From NCBI GenBank assembly GCA_964035545.1, contig OZ037765.1:16672698-16736697 (forward strand): DNA of 64,000 bases, read 5' to 3'. The notes beneath the pieces were generated by a model. The model worked only from the letters and a program-made list of their open reading frames with translations, searched no databases and was not told the DNA's origin. Of this stretch, positions 12,292 to 25,300 are shown piece after piece (the stretch's first letter is position 1; every line of letters begins with the position of its first letter). This DNA is from Bugula neritina. Taxonomy: Eukaryota; Bryozoa; Gymnolaemata; Cheilostomatida; Bugulidae. Made by a program: the position numbers and the translations under genes.

Positions 12292-15200
12292 CTGCAACAA
12301 TAGTTTACAATAATTACCTTCATTAGGAAATATCTATGTGTTGTAGCTACTGTCTTAGAAACAGTTCACATACAGCGGAGTTTGAAGTTTGACCCCACCA
12401 CTCCACAGGTTCAAAACACAGCATTATTTTGCAAACTACTTTCACTTATGTAGCTCCTGTCTGATAAATAATTACTGAGTTACTGCTGGTAGATGTAGGT
12501 GCAGTAATGGAGAAATTGAGCAAAGCCTGTGTTCTAGATTAGAAATGTAGCAAAAGAAGTTATGTTCTCGCAATAATTTCAACCCGTACCCCAAACCAAA
12601 ATTTATAAAGAAATTTTAAGAACTTAGGCTATCTCAATTTCTCCACTACTGCTTCTATATGAGTTACTGCTGGTAGATGTAGGCGCTAGGTTCACACAGC
12701 TAGAGAAAAGTTAAATACATGAATAGTGTGATCTACTGAACTACTGTGTAGCATATATTACATAAATGTCAGTGTACAAGTTACATTTTACTCCCATACC
12801 TACCTTGAAAAGCTTGTAGTAACCTACAGGTAAGTAAACCAATTGCAGCTAAAGTGAGTATACTGTATGTATCTGTATATTGATAAAGCCGATTATTTTC
12901 TTTAACTAGACATTCTTGTTGCAGTAACTTGAGGGTTATTATAATAACAAGATGCTGCCTCTACTGAAAACAACACTGTTTACACTTCAACCATAAATCA
13001 ATGCTTACAGAAGCCTCAAGGGCTTACTTTATGGAGAGTACTCAAATAATCACAGAGAAAATCATCTGCTAATTGAAATCTATAGTAGGTCTAGTTTCTG
13101 TAAATCAATGAGAAATTTATATTGGATAGTCCACTAATTGTTCTAAATCTTAAAAAAGAAGAGCATTCTTTTTATGTGAGGTTAGCTCATTTGCATAAAA
13201 ACTGCAAAGTTATAATATAAAGCAATGGGAAAAAGTTTTTCAGTAGATTGATTTCAAATACATGCAGGCATTAAAATAATGAGCTCATACCTTTCTATAC
13301 TCTTTTTATTATTTACAAAATAGGAGTTATTATGGAATATGAAATACATGATTGAGCAATATTTCTTTATTGATAATTGCACCAGCGAGCACAGAGGATA
13401 ATATATAAGTTTATGCTGAAATATTATAAAGAAATAAAACAAAAGACCTATATACTAGGGTTTAGATAGCTTAGGTCAGCACTAATAATTTCATCTATTC
13501 ATTTGGCTGCTAAAATTTAGTGTGTGATTCATACATATTTTAGCTTATAATATGGTCTTGCAACGAGTTTGTCTGATAGCATCATATTATGCACGGTCCA
13601 GCAAGGTGGGGCAACTTTCAATATTTAGACTTTATAGACACCCGCGGTCACTAGGAAGTCTGCATCATATCAAATTTCAGAAAGCCTCAATCTACTGCTT
13701 ACAGCTTTAACTCATTTTTTAAATTGGTTAATTCAAACAGATTGTTGCACAGAAAATTACATTTGAAACATCTTCATGTATCAGCAGTGGTTTACACACC
13801 TTTATTGATTCAATGCCATAGCTTCATAGCCTGCACTCTGATCACTTATTTAGTAAGTTCCTTAATTGTAACTGTCAGCCAATTTAGGTAATAAGATTAA
13901 AGTAGATCTCAGACAAACAGCACATGACAAAATAACCGGTTTATAATAATATTGCTGTTGAAGCTAATTAGTGACATTGCTTAGCAACAGAACCAATGAA
14001 AATCAAACTTTTATTAACACTGCAGCACCCTCTGGTGTTTTATATAAAGCTAAAACTAAACTTGATATACCAATACTTATAATTCTTGGGGTGAGGTGCT
14101 TTAATACTACACTCACTAATAAACATCCCCAAAATATTTTTTACAATTTCCACAGCTTGCACCACTTTATGTTTCAAGTTTTGACTCACTTGTTGAAAGC
14201 ACACTGGAGAAATGACATGGAAAATTCTTATTATGTACAATATTGTCCATTAAAATCTCAAAATCAGCTTTTTCAGCAGGTCAAAGTTTATTCAAATATA
14301 GGGGGAAATCTCTAGATGTAGGCAGGGTTAAAGCCTTCAACTCTAAACTAGTATTTTACAAACTTGTAAAGCATAATACATATTAATTGAAACTGTAAGA
14401 TCAGGTAACTATTCCCTACTATAAATCTTCATCAAATGTTTGTTAAATTTTATTGGCAATCGTTGAGACAAAACTAGTTTGTGAACATATATTATGCATG
14501 CAGTTGAAATTCTACACAATATTAGACACTCACCTTTACTCTTGCAGTCTATTTCGGACAGCTGATGGCCACATCCAACTCTCAGAGCCTTGCTGTGTGT
14601 TAGATGCCTGTAGCTTATGTAGAACACTTGAATCAACTATCAACATGCAGCTTTAGCCTGGCTCATGACAGAGAGTAGAGGTCATCACAATCGTCCAATC
14701 CTGTGACAGCAGCTTACAAAGCATGAGCAATGTCATACTCCTGTCCTCCATATATCTATTAATAAATAGACGCCACTAACTGTGAAAAGGTTATTTGATA
14801 CATAGCCCACAGGAAACCATTTTCTTTTAATTTCGTATAAATCACCACAGAATCGATAGCATAATATATAATCCCTTTATTTTATATTTATATATTTTAT
14901 ATATTATATTTTTGTAAGACACAAAGTTACATTGATGGGCTTTTAGGCAATTTAGTTGCAGACACAACTTGCCAGTTGAATTTTCGCAGTCTTTGAGAAA
15001 TAAAACTAGCAACCCAAAGAACCTGTAATATCGTATTCTTGCATCCTAATTATAACAATGTAATTAGTAGAACTTTCCAAAGCTTTAGAACAGAAACTAA
15101 AAAATCATATGAGCTACTATTCCTTATAGCCAAGAAAGGGCAAATATCAACAGGAAGACACTTTATTTTTAGCAAAAATGCAAGTATGTTGAGCAGTAAT

Positions 15201-16159
15201 TTGGTTTCAGCTGGATATTTTGATCAAACCACAACATCTACTCAGCTGATAAAGTTTTGCGATGAAGCAAAGTAAACATAGCAAGGAAATTGCAAAATAC
15301 ACCAAGGTATTTTGCTAATCATGTATTTTAAGCATCTATCATTTGCCTGGTGGCTCTGAATAAACAGTCCATACAGCTTTTAGAACCTGATTCATATAGG
15401 CCTATAGGCCTACACATATGAAGCTTCAAACAATGAAACTGATTTCGAATGATATTCAGGAACAGGATATAGATTGAAAAATTTATGGCAGAAAATATTT
15501 TGCAGATTATGCAAATAGCCAAGGTTTTATATTTGGCATAAAACATAACTGTGTTTTAAAAACAGCTTCATTTGTCATAAACATGTGCTTATAATCTCAC
15601 ATTTTGAGCTCACGGCCAACTATATGGTATACCATCCTTTATAGTAGAGTGTATCTGCTAGTCCTCCATAAGTTATGTGGGCAGATACCAACCAAAGAAA
15701 CAGATGAGGGACAAGCACTGTATCATTCTGCAGAACACAGACATTTTGAATATCTCAATATTATATCATTAGCACATAATAGTATTTTAATTAACAAATA
15801 ACTCATTCTCATATTTTAATTAACAATGATAATTTGCTCATAATGATAATATTTACTCATAATATAATAATGATATGATGATAATGTGATTATGATAAGT
15901 TACATATCCGTTTTTAAAACGATTGACTTTATGGATGATTTGAAAAGCATTAAGGGTAAATAATATGAGGTTAAGCTAATTTATAAAAAAGAGTGCCCCG
16001 TGAAAGTGGTAGTCCGCGTACCTGGCAGCAGTTCACTTTGGCTAACACTTAGTGAAGGTTGTAAAACTTATTGAGATGCAGTGTAATAGAATTGCTAATA
16101 TGTTTTTGTACTTGAGGTTATATTTTTTGGAGTTGAATTCCCCCGCCACTTTTTTTATA
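12292..16159. other. AT-rich stretch without a supported gene
   Basis: It probably contains the unseen 5' part and promoter of the minus-strand gene. ORFs at 13971-14315 (plus) and 15039-15275 (plus) are open but show no domain, no convincing splice context and AT-driven composition. From about 15780 to 15900 the sequence becomes a run of ATAATGATAAT-like words, related in style to the simple repeats at 17.4-18.0 kb. Confidence 0.3.
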
Positions 16160-16500
16160 AATAATCTCTGATAAGTTATGTAAGCCAAAACTCGACCGTG
16201 TTTGGAGCCCGAAGGCACGACTTCAGAGGGGTCTGTTCGATTTCGGCCAACGGAACTCCGAGTCTCGGCCAAGTTTCGGACACCCTGAGTGGCGGGAAAT
16301 TTTGTTGGTATAAAAGGGGAGAGTTTTCAGTGCTAAAGCAGTCTTACACTGGAGCTCTCCGAGGAAGCATCTGTTAAGAGATAAAGACGATTATATCAAA
16401 TTATCCAAGAAGACTTTTATTCAGCAAAGAATAGTACTGGCATGCAGACTGCTTAATCTATTTCAAATAAACCCACAAAATCACTACAGCAGTCACTGTC
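16160..16500 (+). mobile_element. LTR-like promoter/poly(A) fragment, copy A
   Basis: A GC-richer island in AT-rich surroundings. It has a strong TATA box (TATAAAAG, 16309-16316), then GAGCTCTCCGAGG about 30-60 bp downstream and an AATAAA signal at 16466-16471. The same order (TATAAAAGG, TTTCCAGTG, GAGCTCGCCGAAG, AATAAA) occurs at 62840-63130 in the same orientation. A TATA box and poly(A) signal within 160 bp, with no ORF between them, is what a retroviral-type LTR looks like. The ends and target-site duplication are not clear, so solo LTR is an inference. Confidence 0.4.
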
Positions 16501-17140
16501 AGCATAAAACCTATTAGTTAGTATTTAGATTTTAGTGCATCAGTAATAACAAAATTATAATCTGTATCTGTAAGATATGTTTAAGCTCAGCCGCTAAAAG
16601 TACATAGCGGTGTAGTATAATATTAGTATGACTTCACCTCAAGAATGTTAGCTACCTAGTTTTTATCTTTGATCCTGCAAAATCATTCATATTGTATTTC
16701 ACGAACAATCACACCAGCATGTGCAAGAACAGATATATTACTTGGTTTAGTACTAATACTTATACAGGTTTACTAAATTAGCAAGTCCAAGACTAATAAT
16801 AGTAATATTAAATTTAATATAAATATTGATGGTCTAACATGTGTATAGAATAGGTTTTCTTACTGTTATTAAAAGTAATAGTAGTAGTACTACACAGTTT
16901 AAGCCAATAAAGTAGGCTTCGGTAGTTTTATTATTGGTTGGGGGTTTTTAAGAGAATTTCTTGGGGCAATTAATATATCATTCCTGTAACTCTAAGGGCA
17001 TTACTATTATTATGCTTTTACAAGCAGGGATGGGAATATAGAATGGGGCATGTATTGTAAATAAGATTAGGTATGCTACACGTAAAATATATATCGAGTC
17101 TAGTTGATTTTATGGTTTGTGTGCGCTCATTGTGTTTCAG

Positions 17141-17340
17141 CAACAACAGAAATTAAGTTTCAGACCAATTGCAAACATGATTGCATTTACTGCGAGCCAG
17201 CTTTCTTGTATACATTCGATACCAAAGCCGAAAGCTACGTTAATTGTCATTGTGATTGTTTAAACGGGTTTACTGCTAGTACTTCCTATGCAGGTGCGCA
17301 TGGCTTTAAGTTTAACTTTATACGCGATTGTAAACATTAA
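17141..17340 (+). CDS. possible terminal exon of a small cysteine-rich protein
   Basis: An open frame runs from a usable AG acceptor (TGTGTTTCAG, ending 17140) to a TAA at 17338-17340. The translation is cysteine-rich, with the pattern NCKHDCIYC, then VNCHCDC about 20 residues later, and a final RDCKH. It also uses more G/C-ending codons than nearby junk ORFs. There is no ATG in this frame near the start, so if real it would be a 3' exon. I found no matching upstream exon or signal peptide. It could also be chance, and no function is proposed. Confidence 0.25.
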
Positions 17341-17399
17341 TATTCAGGTAAATATTTTCATTGCTGGAAAAATGTTTTCCATTTAAATGATGCTCTAAA

Positions 17400-18100
17400 A
17401 GCACACATTATTATCATTATAAATACTAAGGTAGAAATACAAGTTAGTTGTAATACTAACTGTAACTGTAAGACGCAAATACTGAATTAAACTTTAGTAT
17501 AGTAAATAAATTATTATTAGAATAATAATCATAATGTCAATGATAATCATAGCAATAACATTGGATTTTCATTCAAGTTTGTTCAGAATTTTAAAGTGTA
17601 GTTATTTACGGTAAGACTAAGAGTAAGTGTACATTTTTTTATCAATATCAGTGTTCTAATAAAAATGGCTTGATCATAATCACAATGATAATGCAAAAGT
17701 TAACTTTAAGACTTAAGACTAAGTATTTAATTTTAGTTTTATGCACTTAAACCTATATTTGTTAGCAATCATTTTGATGATCATGGTTCAACTTACAGTT
17801 ACACCTAATCTTATTCTTAGTCTTACTATAAGTATAAGTGTAAAGGCACGGCAACATGAGATGGTTGCAAGTAATAGTATAAGTTATCACAATTAGATTT
17901 AGTTGAGCTGTGATTTCATTATTAATATTACTATTAGTATTAGTATAAGTATTGCTATTTGAGTATTACTTATACTGATAATAATAGTATTACTATTAGT
18001 AATAGTAATACTATCAATATGGCCAAAATTTTAGGTATCATTTTGCTTTAGTCCACTAGCTTTTACTTTATTAACCGATAAGCAATCACATAAACAAAGG
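17400..18100. repeat. degenerate quasi-palindromic simple repeats
   Basis: A stretch built from words such as ATTACTATTAGTA, AGTATAAGTATA and their reverse complements. Examples are the two facing runs around 17810-17845 and the larger one at about 17920-18015. It is not a clean microsatellite: the words drift, and both orientations occur side by side so that hairpins are possible. Similar material appears at 54.9-55.1 kb. Confidence 0.5.
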
Positions 18101-19799
18101 CTATGAATCATACTGAAAATAAAAATTAACAGTGAAGTAGCATGACAGGCAACTTCAAAAAGTTTTGGACTGGTGCTCATGGTCACAGTGTAAATCAGCT
18201 AAATGAGCATGACTATTATTATTACTGATTTATGTTGCACTATGATTGTCATGTAATCTGAGCATCTGTATTTATTACTATTACTAAAATATTCTTATAA
18301 GTAACAGTGCTAGTGTAACTATAAGCATTAAGTTTGGTTCATAATATTAATCATAGGACACTATGATTTTTACTAAGACTATAAGTTATTTAGGCACTAA
18401 GGCATAATTATTAACTTAAATTTTGGTCACCATACTCACAACCGCAACACCATCAAGATGCAAGTAAAATTAATGGTCATAATAACCATGTAACAAATAC
18501 AAGAATTTTATTTTAATATATGTTATATAAAAATAAATCCTAATCAAGATTGATGCGTGGTTGCTACTATTGGGATTCTCTTAAAGTTAATGATTATGCT
18601 TATATCTAATTCAGCTTTCATAAAATTGTCATTATGTATACTATCAAATTCAAGCTTATGGTTTTTAATTGTCAATATTTTATTATTTTTAATTCATATA
18701 TTCATGTAATAGGCTAAAAACATTTTAAATTTGTGTGTGTAATTATGTAGCATTAAAATACATATATATTTAAAGCATATCAGTTATATCTCAACTACCT
18801 TTAAAGTTCTTGTTTTACTAGTTATAATTCAGAGTAATATATGTCTTTAATTATATGGTATTGGCTTTACCAACTTGGGAAATTTCAACAAATTTAAATA
18901 ACAGTTGCAAAAAAATTGCTTTCAATTTGTAGCACTAATTGTATTTGCTTTACATACATGGCTCTTAAAGATATGTGGTTACTCAAACCTTAAATTTACT
19001 GAAAAGCAAATGTGGTTAGGTTAAATAAATTGAAATATTTGAAAAAATAAAGCAAGGAAGTCTATGCCGACTCCTACAAAGACCGTAAACTAAGTTATTT
19101 GAATCAGCTGTAGTAGTTAGAAGATGACTTTCAATTAATTGAAGCCTAAAGTGGCCTGCAAAAAATTTTAATGAACGCTAAAACTTTATATGCAAAGTTT
19201 TTTTTCAGAATTATCTGGAATGAAGCAATAGGGACTTTATGAATATGCTGTTAAATTTATACAAAGTAAGTCCTAAGAAATAAATGATTATCTAATAACC
19301 TAAAAGCATATCATAAATAGAGCATGGCAAAGTGATCCATTCATAACAGTTTTAGCATATGTTAGTCATATACGTACATAAACAATAACTTCAAGAAAAT
19401 ACTATGAAGAAACAGGTATATGTGGTATTGTGCAGGAATGATTCATTTTATTTACAAATTTTCAATAAATTGAGTATACCTGAATTTGTGACTCATGTAC
19501 TTTTTAAGATACTATTGGTTCTTTTGAAAATTTATTATATACAACAAATTAGTATATTTATTCACTAATAAAACTAGCCATTAGTGTGTGTGCTCGCGTG
19601 CGTGCATGTCTTTTGGTGAACATAAAATAATACATCCATTCCATGTGCTATACGAGTGGTAGATTAAGATTTAGAATTAAATATGGTTATTTAGGAGTAA
19701 ATCATTCTATATGGGTGAGTTTCTTTACAAACTTTTTGATGCAGGCATGTAGGGTACCTTAGACGCAGATAGCTAGCTGTAAACCTCCTCAAAGGTGAT
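18101..19799. other. upstream flank of the PTPN13-like gene
   Basis: AT-rich and without a supported gene. It should hold the promoter and 5' UTR of the phosphatase gene, but no clear TATA box or initiator stands out. A short GTGTGTGTGCTCGCGTGCGTGC run lies near 19585. An in-frame stop (TAG, 19770-19772) lies 27 bp before the chosen ATG. Confidence 0.35.
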
Positions 19800-22343
19800 A
19801 TGGCTGGTCTCACATCTGCATTGGCTAGCTTGCAAGATGTCTTAGAAGTGAAAGGTTCTGCCATCAGCGAACCAGGGCTGTGGAGTATCCTATGTTTGTC
19901 AACAGAAGCTTTGCAAGACATCTTGTTCACAGGTATGTTGAAACACTAAAGAGCAGAAAGCCAAATATATGGTAACTTCAAACTAACTGAATTTTGTTTA
20001 AAACTGATATGGTTGTGAGTCGAGTATTGCCTATGCTGAAATTTTGTTAAGCAAAATAAGTTTTGTGTTTACACTTGATGTAAATTTCTTTCAAGTTTTT
20101 TTCCATAATATAATATAATAATGTATTTCGTACTTTTCTAGTATAGCAATTCCCTTGTGCAATCTAAAGTTCATCTGCTGCTCTGCATGTCATTAGAGAA
20201 CTTGAGATTTACTAAATTTACCTATCATAAAAATATGTGCATAAAACAGTTTGTATTATATAAGGAGGCAAAAGTGTTGTTTAAGGGCACCGTGTAAGGT
20301 TAAAAGATACAGCAGTAATCTTTTTTATAGCAGTTTCACACCTGTAGACTGTATTTTAACAGTAAGCAAAGCACTATTTTGGTTAGAATCACAGAGTCTC
20401 CTGCTTTCTGTCTATATATAAAATACTGTAGTGGCCATAGATCATAGACCTGTTACTTTAGCCAAAAAATACCTTGCTAACTAGTTATCTGTCAGTGTAA
20501 CTCATAGTATGCCTCATTTACTATTTTATACTTTACATATTGCAGTTATTAGAGCTAAAAGAGGTAATATCACTGAAATATTTTAATAGTGTTTGCTTTG
20601 TTCACATATTTTGTTTACAGTGAATACATTTTGACTTATCTTGGATATTTGCACACTGTTACTACAGGCTCTATTATAATATCAATACTCCCAGTGTCTC
20701 TAAGATGTTATTAGTGACATTTCAGAGAATAATCGTTTAATAATTTTTGGTAATGCCCACCACAGCTGCTATGTTACTTGTAAAACTGTAAATACATTTT
20801 GGAGTGTGAATTTCTCATTATTATGCTGAACATGATGAGTTATGTAAAATTCTATTGGCCACTGCAATTTGTGCCGTGTTACCAAGTGGTTAGGTTCAAG
20901 CTAGTAAATATGTATTTCTAATATTTTACAGATAATAGGGCTGATTGGGATCACTTGAGTAAAGTGCTGGTCACTCCAGACACTGTGTATATGGGACCAG
21001 ATGGTAAAGTTAGACTTGACACACAGCCTCTACAATCATTCCTTTCTAGTGATTTTTGTGCTCCTGAGTGGCGATTACAGACGAGTCATGATAAATCTAG
21101 TTTAGAAAAGGTGAAGCAGCATATGTTATAAGATTAGCTATTATTTAAGTTGTTTTTGTCAACATTGATGACCAGTTAGTATATTTATATCAGTTGACTG
21201 TTTTTGAGGAATTATTTTTTTCCCTTCCATCCAGCAAAACTGCAATTTATTGATTTTCGTTATTTCAATTTTTTTTGATATTCAGAATTTAGCTTTTCTG
21301 AACACAAGAATGTAGGCCACTGTTATGTAAGCTTTAAAGTATTTCTGCACTGAGAATTACGGATATATATGTAACGTGCAAGCAATCAGGCTTCAGCTTC
21401 AATTATTACTGTCCATTTCATCTGTTCTATACACAGGGAGTCAGAAACACTTTAACAAATTTATTTCTAGTATCTTTTTAACTTTAGTTCTGGATCTACT
21501 CTTTGGGCATGACTCTATACAAAGCTGCTGACTACAACAAAAACCGTGATGAGGTATGTCGTCAAATATTGTGTTACGTTGTACAAATTGCATAGTATAT
21601 TATAATAATAGTTGGTGACAATTACTTTCAATATTTAGTATTTTATATTCTGAGTTATGAAAGTGATATGCATGTCCAATACCCACACCTGTTACTCTAC
21701 TGTTATACCCATGCATGTTTACTACTGAAGGTTTTGTAGCTGTGTTAGTGCTGTATTTACTATATTGTGAACTTGCTATTGTATTTCATAACAATACAAA
21801 GAATGTTCAGATCAATATTTATATCCCCTTGATAGAAGCCTTTTAGTTATGAATGTAAGCTGCCTTTATTATCATAACAATATAATGCTTTCTTCAGTTT
21901 GAATTTTAGCCAATTAAAACAATCTCACTAAAGTTTTTCTATTTTTGGATTTTTCATATATAATATGTACAGCAAAGAAACATTGACTATGCTGGTTATA
22001 TTACTCTTCAAAATAATTTATACAAGTTTTGCAGTACAAAAGAAACCAGTATTTTAGCCTCCATAGTACAATTGCTACTCTGTGCCAAAGCAGAATTATA
22101 ATAGGCAATTTTATTGGTTGTGTCTTATATGATTCTCAATGCTTCCTATGCTCCAAGGAACTGGATATAAGCCCCAGCCTACACTCAGTCTTGTCGGATA
22201 TGTGTGAAAGGAATGCTGACCTTCGGCTAACCTTGACGCAGGTAATGCAGTTCAGTTCGTCACACGCTGCCAACAGAATGACTGAGTCTTTTGGTGTTCA
22301 TATAGTGAGGATGTATGAGCTGGTGTTTGGATCAGCCGACAAT
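19800..22343 (+). CDS. PTPN13: exons 1-4: KIND domain
   Basis: Exons 19800-19932, 20932-21110, 21488-21553 and 22158-22343. The N-terminus (SLQDVLEVKGSAISEPGLWS) aligns with the KIND start of vertebrate PTPN13, and exon 3 gives FWIYSLGMTLYKAADYN, which matches the HIYSLGMTLYWGADYE region. KIND is a non-catalytic protein-kinase C-lobe derivative that mediates protein interactions; no kinase catalytic residues are expected here and none are seen. Confidence 0.9.
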
Positions 22344-25300
22344 GTAAGTATGTTCATATCACATTGTGTGTTGATTAACAGTATCTTGTGTTGCATGATG
22401 AGACATTTTAGTTGAGTCCTGATTGTCTTGTTTTAAATGCCTAGCAGCTTTTATTTGCTTTTAAGTAAATATTGTCAACAGGTGTTTACGCTTGGCTGTG
22501 CTGTAACTTTTAGTATTTTAATAGTGTTTGCTCAGCTGATATTCGAATTAAAGAGTTATGCTAATAAGCAATCTTTGATTAAAAACTAATGAACCATTTA
22601 TTTAAAAGCTTGGAATAACTACAGTCTTTGCTAGGTTCTAGGTGCTAGGTACTTTATATCAGATTGTGTAACACCAATGATCTATCAATGCCAAATTTCA
22701 TACGTGTTTAGATTTCAGGAGACAATACCTTCCCATCAAGCATACAATCTTTTCCACAAACTCCCATCATTCACGGTATGTTTTTTGAGATTATCGCTGT
22801 TTTTTTGTCATATTTATAATGTTATAAATAACAACATTCCAAAAATTAGATTAAAAATAAGAACAAAAATATTCTAATATTTTCAATGTGATGGTTTTAT
22901 CTGTAGAAGATGTATGAATTTTTGTGTCTTTGCAAATATTTGGACAGATCTTAATAAATAGCTAATGGAAGAAAAACTATTTTTCATTTCATTAATTCTT
23001 AGTTTCACAAATGGTTGTATAGTGAAAAATTGCTCATTTTTTATTGAAAATCTAAGCTCCAAATTAATAATAAGAAACTTAAGTTAGACCCAAATATTCT
23101 TTGCTTTTGAATTCTTATGAATGGTGGTTCATTAAAAGAACTATCTGTTGTTGATTTATAATTTGGTGAGGTGGTATCCATAAATACCTTTAAACCCATT
23201 TTGTAACCTGATTGTAACAGAGAAATAAACTAATTTTTCAACTTATAAATTAATGTGACCTTCTGAATATTTGCATAAATTTTAATTTTACTTAAGGTTA
23301 TATTTTACTAAAATCCTTTGTACTAAATCAATAATAGATTACATAATTCACTTGCACTGAGCCATGACATGCAGTGTATTATATACATTTTCAGTAACAC
23401 ATTGGAATAATAGATAGCAGTTCTATTTAGTTGTGTACCCTTTTTGTTACTGATTCTAAGATTGCAAGTCGATTCAACTTATACTACAAGCCCTTAAGAA
23501 TTATTTTTCTTCAATTTTATGATGGCAGATGATCAGTTAGTGGATGGTGTGCGGCCAGCTTTCACTGGTGAGTCTGTCGTCAATGAAGCTGCTTCTAGTC
23601 GACTTTCAATCAGCCAGTTTCATCCTGCATCTGCACATTCTACTTACTCTTACCCCAAGCATTCTGCCACTCCCCACACCTTTGACTTGGCTCATACTGT
23701 TCAAGATAGTATCAAACTAAATAAACTCAAAATGAATAAAGCTCAACATAAGTATAGCGTAAATGGACAAACTGGATACAGCCATCCAATGTTCTCATTG
23801 AATGAAATCAGATTAATGCATGAACCACGCCTCTCTTTGCCAACTGATAACAATTTCTACAGCCAGCCAACTTCTCCAGTGAATTCCTACAACACAGGGC
23901 CACTTCTGAGAGATAGCTATTTACAGCATGCTTATGATAAGTTATCACAACGCAGAGCTTTACTTTCAGCCATCAGGTTAGTATTTAAGTTAATGTCTTA
24001 CAAACAAAGTTTAATGGCTTTAGCTGATTAGACAGGTAGTAGATTCTACAAGTATTCTAACTTTTACTACAGACGCAGCTTAAGTAGTGACAACATGGGT
24101 GACCACTCAGTTCATTTGGATCAGTATCAGAGATCTACAGGTGATTTGTTAGCCTCTACTCATTCCATCAACCATGGCACGTTCTACCCTGCCCAGTATA
24201 ATCAAGAAAACTTCTTACCGCGTGAGAGAATTCGACCGCATAGTGCGTACCAGTTACAGCCACCAGATATTATGCACCACCTAGAGAGACCTAACAGTGC
24301 ACACCCTATATTTTCATGGTAATCATTATAATATAGTTTTATTTTTTAGAATTGTGTCTTAAGTTGAAGTAATAGTAGGGTTTGTCCTTAATGTTCATAA
24401 TTTGATTTATGAACATTTCTTTAAAATACTACTCATAGAGTTATTGATACTAGATTCTATCAGAATTTTTGTTCTGTTGGGCAAATTCCAATCCTCTGCT
24501 CACATGTAATATACAGATTAATAGCTTATGAGTCATCATATATGGATTTCTACTAGTTTGCATGATACCCCCATACTACTTGTTATATAATTTATTAATT
24601 TCTAGTGGTGAACATGATGAGACAGATGCTGTTCTTAAAGACGCAGAGGTCAAGAGGGCGCTGTTGACCAGCACTCATCAAGATGCATCACACCGTACTC
24701 TGTTTGCTGACATCACCAAATCAAACACACCTGTAGTACCTCCCAATACTCGACAGCATAGACCAAAGACTAGTTCTAAAGTGGCAGCAGATAAGAAACC
24801 AATTAAAGTAAGTAGTTACTCACTCATTACTTCTAGTTTACGAGCTTAATTTATAATTATGTTTTTCATTACAGGCAAAATGAGATACTGTTTGCTTCTA
24901 CTCGAAACTCATTTCTAAGAAGGCAATTAGTTTTTAGTATCTCCTAAATTCAGTTATATAGCAACTATTGGCCTAACTACGAAATTAAAGAAGGCTCCCT
25001 AATTGATTTATGAAGTGTGGCAATTTGCAAAATATCATAGCTACAAAATAAATTTACTCCTGGAGTTGTGTGTTCAAGCAAATTAATTGTTTATTATGTT
25101 TTGTGCACACATCTTCTCAATTAATTTTCAACCGTATGTTGATGCTGTCAAACTTTGGTTCAGTTACCATAGCATTACACAACTAATATTAATCACTGTT
25201 GAATTTTATTACATGTTATTCTTCTTTGTATGCATATACTATTTTGTATGTACTATTAGACTGGTAATTATATAATTATGGTATGTGCTATTGCACTGTG

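Noticed and set aside
13971-14315. 114-aa plus-strand ORF
   Set aside because: No domain, no splice context, AT-driven residue use (Asn, Ile, Lys, Phe); probably chance.
14534-14592. Possible extra 5' mini-exon of the minus-strand gene (ALRVGCGHQLSEIDCKSK)
   Set aside because: It has an acceptor and a GTGAGTG donor, but it ends in phase 1 while the next exon (12291) must start in phase 0 to avoid a stop. It could only work with an unseen intermediate exon.
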